Source: Algoriphagus winogradskyi (GTDB lineage Bacteria; Bacteroidota; Bacteroidia; Cytophagales; Cyclobacteriaceae). Taken from it: a stretch of 64,000 nt of DNA. Where the stretch lies: positions 1-64,000 of the forward strand of contig NZ_FXUA01000003.1 in assembly GCF_900182815.1 (NCBI RefSeq), in the 5' to 3' direction. A model generated the notes under the pieces. It did not search any database and was not told the DNA's origin. It worked only from the letters and a program-made list of their open reading frames with translations. This document shows positions 60,024-64,000 of this stretch, one piece after another; position 1 is the stretch's first letter, and every line of letters begins with the position of its first letter. The position numbers and the translations under genes are program-made.

Positions 60024-61658
60024 TTAACCCCTTCTTTTTGCTGCATCAATTATGAAGAACTTTTCATGGCTGTCCACATGGTGAAAGCCTGTTAATTTGG
60101 GCATAAAGGAAGGATAGGCAGACACAATTTTCTCTTCCTTATATTCCTCCAGTGTAAGCTCTACTATTTGATTAATATTTAGCCCAAATCCATAATTTCC
60201 ATTGACATTCCTTTGGCTTGGACGGAAGTATTTCCCATCCCTTTTATAGATTTTACCTCCATTTCTGGCAATTCTTGAATCTATAATCACCGGGTTCTGA
60301 AGATGTGGATATAAAGTATCCATTTTAAGTGAATCGATCTGGTATATATAGAGATCAGAATTTAGATCAAACCAGAAGCCTTTACTAAAGAAAATCCATG
60401 CTTTCCCCAGTTCATCTCTGAAGAAGTTAACATCTGCTAGTTCTACACCTTCGAAAGCAGTAGAATAAAGTTCCCATTTGTAAGGAAAATCCGTAGCTCT
60501 ATATACCTCTAACCTCTTTTTTGCGCAGGTTTCAGGGATCATATAAATTTCTCCCTGATCCTCAAAAACATTGGGATAGGACATGTGAGTACCATCGTCA
60601 ATCACATCTTGTACGTCTGTCACCTTACCGTTTTCGAGTTGCCCCACACTGATACAAGCTATTCCTTTGTCGAATTTGTAGCGTTCAAAAAATAAATACT
60701 TCTTGCCTTCTTTCTCAAAAAGAAATGGGTCGGCCCAGAATTCCCCTTCAGGTAGTGGGATTTCTTTTACTCTAAACAATGCGGCATGAAGAAAGTCGCC
60801 CTTTCCCAGATAGAGCTTCCATAGATTTTCTCTTTTTGAAGGAGCTAATTTACTAATAAGGGTACTTAAGAAAACCTTGTAGAATTTTCCTAAGTATTTC
60901 AAAGTAGCCATTGGACCGGGGGACCTGTATAATGCATGACTATAGGTGAGAGATTCTTCAATGGAGAATTTCCCATGCCTCACTTTTCTGATGTTTTTTA
61001 AAACCAGCTGAATGGAGGAGAACTGTATAAATTGACGATTTTTATTGTGCGACCAGTTTATATTATAAAAAGCCTTCTCAATGATTTTACCGCCATCCAA
61101 CTCTGGAGTAAGCTGCTGCAGTGTCACGCCTATTGCTTCATGACCTTCAACAATTTCCCAAAAGCCGGCTGGTCCTCCTCTATTCACAAAATTGTCTCCG
61201 TGATGCAGGCTCCATACTCCATACTTGGATGCATTTAGTATAGCCCCTTTTATGATGTTAAATTCATGTCGGAGAATTATATCCAGGTCTAATTGCTTAA
61301 TCTTTTCAGTGTCAGCTTCTTCAAAAAAGTCTACAAAACCTTTCCGTCTAGGAAACATTTCAAGCTTGTCTACACTATCAAACATGTGACGCACTTTCTC
61401 TGACTCTACGCTTACCGGTACAAAAAGCTTCTTTTCAATAGATTGCTGCCAGCGCCATAAAAAGTTGCCAGGCCAAAGTCTAGATAATAAACTAGGTTTA
61501 GCACTATGAGTATCCTGAGGCCTTCCATCAAAGATCAAAGCAGAAATCTCTAAAAAATCTAATTCCAGTAATTGCTCAAATAAAGAAATTTCCCAGGGGT
61601 CTAACTCAGTAAAAGGCTTGGTAAGAATCCCAATCTTTACTTTTTTTAAGTAAGTCAT
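60024..61658 (-). CDS. Formyltransferase-fold / GINT1-type propeller fusion protein, second copy
   Basis: A 544-residue paralogue of the protein at 19966-21600. WSLHHGDN, NRGGPAGFWEIV, IGVTLQQLTPELDGGKII form the formyltransferase-like half, again with Ser in the catalytic Asn position and the His and Asp kept. FWADPFLFEKEGKKYLFFER, THMSYPNVFEDQGEIYMIPE and IARNGGKIYKRDGKYFRPSQ form the propeller half. Being directly after the WecA-like gene, it may act on the first sugar or on its N-acyl group; this is inference. It starts at an ATG, 37 bp after wecA. Confidence 0.75.
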   Translation of the reverse strand: MTYLKKVKIGILTKPFTELDPWEISLFEQLLELDFLEISALIFDGRPQDTHSAKPSLLSRLWPGNFLWRWQQSIEKKLFVPVSVESEKVRHMFDSVDKLEMFPRRKGFVDFFEEADTEKIKQLDLDIILRHEFNIIKGAILNASKYGVWSLHHGDNFVNRGGPAGFWEIVEGHEAIGVTLQQLTPELDGGKIIEKAFYNINWSHNKNRQFIQFSSIQLVLKNIRKVRHGKFSIEESLTYSHALYRSPGPMATLKYLGKFYKVFLSTLISKLAPSKRENLWKLYLGKGDFLHAALFRVKEIPLPEGEFWADPFLFEKEGKKYLFFERYKFDKGIACISVGQLENGKVTDVQDVIDDGTHMSYPNVFEDQGEIYMIPETCAKKRLEVYRATDFPYKWELYSTAFEGVELADVNFFRDELGKAWIFFSKGFWFDLNSDLYIYQIDSLKMDTLYPHLQNPVIIDSRIARNGGKIYKRDGKYFRPSQRNVNGNYGFGLNINQIVELTLEEYKEEKIVSAYPSFMPKLTGFHHVDSHEKFFIIDAAKRRG

Positions 61659-61695
61659 GTATTGTTAAAGATCATTCAGAAATAATGCTTATCAA

Positions 61696-62847
61696 TTAAT
61701 TCATATTAATTGGCATTTTATTTAGGTCCTCAGTTTCCATTTTTGGTTTGATTGGCGTAGGTACGGTAAAATTGTAAACTTTAGGAACCTTCTTCATGAT
61801 TTTAATTTTCAGAAATTTCGGAGTGATGGCTTCTAAACCTAAACCTATACTTAAAACCAACACACAAACTAATGGTAGTACCACGTTGTCAGAAAAATCT
61901 CTCAGGATCACTATTGAGAATAGTACGGCTAATTGAACAAGTACTAAAAGGAGAACTACTTTGGGCTGCTTCATACCAAAGCGTACAAGCAAATGGTGCA
62001 GGTGATTTTTATCGGCTTTCATTGGATGCTTTCCGCTTGAAAGTCGTTTTGCAAAAACTCTAGCCATATCAAATAATGGTATGAGAACCATAGCGACTGC
62101 AAAACTGAAATTCGGTTTGATTTTATAGGCATTATCCAATGGAAGCTCTGCGTTGACATTCATAAAAGCGACTACCATCACTGCAAGTGCGAAGCCAAGC
62201 GGCAAGGAACCTGTATCTCCCATGAAAATTTTTGCTGGGTGCCAGTTGAATGATAAAAAAGCCAAAATTGCCCCTAAAAGTCCAAAACATAAGATTGAAT
62301 AGCCTACATATCCTACGTAATCAAACCAAAACCCTAAAATCAATAGCGGGATGCTAGCAATTGTGCCTGCTAGGCCATCAATCCCATCAATTAAATTATA
62401 GGCATTAGTAATAGCAAACAAAGTGACGATGGTGAACAGGAAACTAAAAAACTCTGGCAACTCATAGATTCCAAGGAATCCGTAAAAATTGGTTACACGA
62501 ATTTCCGCGAAGAAATAGATCAGGAACAAAGCTCCCAATTGCATTAGGATTTTTTGGAATGCGCTTAAAGGAGAAAAATCATCACGGATACCAATAAAGA
62601 ACATGATTAGAATAGATAAGGAAACATATCTCATTGTTCCAGGTGACATGTGCCAGCCCCATATTCCAAAGGAAACTAAGCCTGCAAAGATAATTGCTAT
62701 ACCACCCATGGAAGGAGTAATCTTACTGTGGATTTTCCTCCCACCTGGTATATCTCCTATGTTTGCCTTATTAAGAATAATAATTAGTACGGGTAAGATC
62801 AAAACCCCCAAACCGAAGGAAGAGATCAATGATAAAAGTTGATTCAT
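61696..62847 (-). CDS. wecA: WecA/TagO-type undecaprenyl-phosphate N-acetylhexosamine-1-phosphate transferase
   Basis: A 383-residue polytopic protein of the MraY/WecA family. SMGGIAIIFAGL, FFIGIRDDFSPLSAF with the DD motif, ITNAYNLIDGIDGLAGTIAS, FMGDTGSLPLGFALAV and KADKNHLHHLLVRFG (HxHH) are in the expected order across 11 helices. It transfers a HexNAc-1-phosphate from UDP to undecaprenyl phosphate and starts glycan synthesis. It is the first gene of the minus-strand polysaccharide locus. Confidence 0.93.
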   Translation of the reverse strand: MNQLLSLISSFGLGVLILPVLIIILNKANIGDIPGGRKIHSKITPSMGGIAIIFAGLVSFGIWGWHMSPGTMRYVSLSILIMFFIGIRDDFSPLSAFQKILMQLGALFLIYFFAEIRVTNFYGFLGIYELPEFFSFLFTIVTLFAITNAYNLIDGIDGLAGTIASIPLLILGFWFDYVGYVGYSILCFGLLGAILAFLSFNWHPAKIFMGDTGSLPLGFALAVMVVAFMNVNAELPLDNAYKIKPNFSFAVAMVLIPLFDMARVFAKRLSSGKHPMKADKNHLHHLLVRFGMKQPKVVLLLVLVQLAVLFSIVILRDFSDNVVLPLVCVLVLSIGLGLEAITPKFLKIKIMKKVPKVYNFTVPTPIKPKMETEDLNKMPINMN

Positions 62848-64000
62848 CTAGTAGTAAAGATTTTTTGCAAATACTTGAGTTCTTCCGCGTGAATTGAAAG
62901 TGCAAAATAACGGGATTTTTTTTAACTAAACAATGACAACTCGTTATTTCAAACAATTAACTAAAAATTAATTTATGGTTACAAATTAACTATTAGTACC
63001 TCATTTCGAACGGATAATACTTTCTCATTCGAATAAATTTTCATGCCATTCCGGCGATTTTGATAATAGAAAGTCTATTTCTTTTATTGATCTAAAAATC
63101 CTCAGAAATAGGTCTTGCTTGGGATTCTAGCCAAAACTAGCTTTAAAAGGGTAAAAGACACATTATAAATCGAGCACTCTAGAAAAAGAAAGAAAAACAA
63201 AAGCATTTTCTGAGAACTCGTAAAGAAAGATTCAAATAAATCAACGCACTGTGCTTTACTTTTTGAAATCAAGCAGCGTTCTATACGGGTAGAAAAATCC
63301 CCAAAACAAGAGTTAACATCCCCAAATAAGCTGTTGATTTATATAAATCTGTAGATCAATATAAACATGTAAACTTAATGTTGCAATAATTTTATAAAAA
63401 ATATAATTAATAGCTAGTGCGCCAATTGCTGGTTTTTCTTCTGAAATAATGGTTTTACCCTGGATTTAATGTAAAGGTAAGTTGGCGGCTAAACTAATAT
63501 CTACAGAAGAAAGTACAGTTCCTGTTTATTATTGAATAATTTTTCTTGTGAGAATCAACATCAAATACACCTTCCTCCATTTTATATAGGTTTTATCTTT
63601 GTCACTTTTTGGCGGCCAAAAAGTAACCAAAAAGCCCTGAGCCTCGGTCTTTTCTTTCCGCTGATACTTTTTTTTATTCATTTTAAACAGCAACGTAGCG
63701 GAATTTTGTTCTGGATTTCACACCTAAAAATGACTGGATCTTATCTGCCCTACAGACTGTCCCAAGCCTAAAATCTTCTACTGGAAGATTTTTAAACGGC
63801 TTGAACTCTCAGGAGCTAAGTCATTTTCTTAACGGTGTTCAACCCATTACAAAACCGAAAATCCCGCAAGGCTCACCCATCCGGATGATAGCCTCCGGAA
63901 ACCATCATCAGAAACAGATAAATAGTAAACTCCATTAAAATCGCGGTAATACCGAAATAAATAGTAGAGCTGAGTGTCAAGAAGGGGAAGAGTATAGGAA
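62848..64000. other. 1.15-kb region without convincing genes
   Basis: Should contain the promoter of the polysaccharide locus next to 62848. It also holds a CTTTTTGGCGGCCAAAAAG hairpin (about 63606-63625) of a widely dispersed type, and an AAAATCTTC / GAAGATTTT terminator-like hairpin (63770-63792). The remainder shows nothing I can support; the last 200 bp could be the edge of a gene outside the window. Confidence 0.5.
63770..63792. terminator. Terminator-like hairpin
   Basis: 9-bp arms, AAAATCTTC / GAAGATTTT, with a 5-nt loop followed by T. No associated gene is visible within the window. Confidence 0.45.

Noticed and set aside
63532..63771. Open frame of 79 codons near the right edge
   Set aside because: It spans the CTTTTTGGCGGCCAAAAAG dispersed hairpin and has no family resemblance; typical false ORF of that repeat.
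1..64000. tRNA, rRNA, riboswitch and replication-origin signals
   Set aside because: No cloverleaf, rRNA block, known riboswitch core or DnaA-box cluster was found on reading either strand; a covariance search would be needed to exclude small RNAs.

Overview
The window looks like a chromosomal stretch of a Bacteroidota bacterium, most likely order Cytophagales (an Algoriphagus/Cyclobacteriaceae-like genome). The assignment rests on gene content and is inference, because there is no rRNA gene here. Supporting content: a SusC/SusD pair with a TlpA-like thioredoxin, MauE/DoxX and DUF6520 proteins, a DUF6266 protein, 'four helix bundle' (S23/IVP-like) ORFs, weak Shine-Dalgarno usage, and very repeat-rich intergenic DNA. 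I see no tRNA, rRNA, CRISPR array, transposase or integrase.

Layout. 0-2.8 kb: a DUF6266 gene, then a minus-strand operon of a Crp/Fnr-type regulator, a class I terpene-synthase-like protein with degenerate metal/diphosphate residues, and a 68-residue protein. 3.1-11.8 kb: MauE (+), a 292-bp tandem-repeat array, DUF6520 (+), then a convergent TlpA-SusC-SusD operon (-). 12.0-13.9 kb: an XRE regulator and two small unknown genes (+). 14.4-62.8 kb: a large surface-polysaccharide locus, almost entirely on the minus strand. It starts at a WecA/MraY-type initiating transferase (61.7-62.8 kb) and runs down to a polysaccharide deacetylase (14.4 kb).

How the polysaccharide genes fit together. WecA-like would load the first sugar on undecaprenyl phosphate. 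WecE- and WecD-like proteins suggest dTDP-Fuc4NAc. About a dozen GT2/GT4 enzymes, a putative rhamnosyltransferase and several GT-C-like membrane proteins would extend the glycan. Decoration would come from a pyruvyltransferase, an MBOAT/SGNH O-acylation pair, a hexapeptide acetyltransferase, FkbM-type methyltransferases and an AsnB amidotransferase. Wzm and Wzt (an ABC exporter split by about 12 kb) give the export route; no Wzx flippase or Wza/Wzc is visible. Inside the locus sits a separate four-gene operon (54.7-59.0 kb) for a secreted LRR protein and three exported partners, plus a zeta-toxin-like module, a DUF559 nuclease-like ORF and two four-helix-bundle ORFs.

The most unusual aspect is the DNA between genes. 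At least nine families of short-word degenerate repeats sit at gene boundaries, mostly in one orientation. They abut start codons, bracket the four-helix-bundle ORFs and in places run in frame through glycosyltransferase and MBOAT genes. The DUF559 ORF lies in a segment flanked by a 32-bp exact duplication of the 3' end of wzm. A second layer is made of short perfect palindromes and a hairpin element reused at about 3.8-4.8 kb and 14.1 kb. This repeat/passenger-ORF system is my best candidate for something undescribed.
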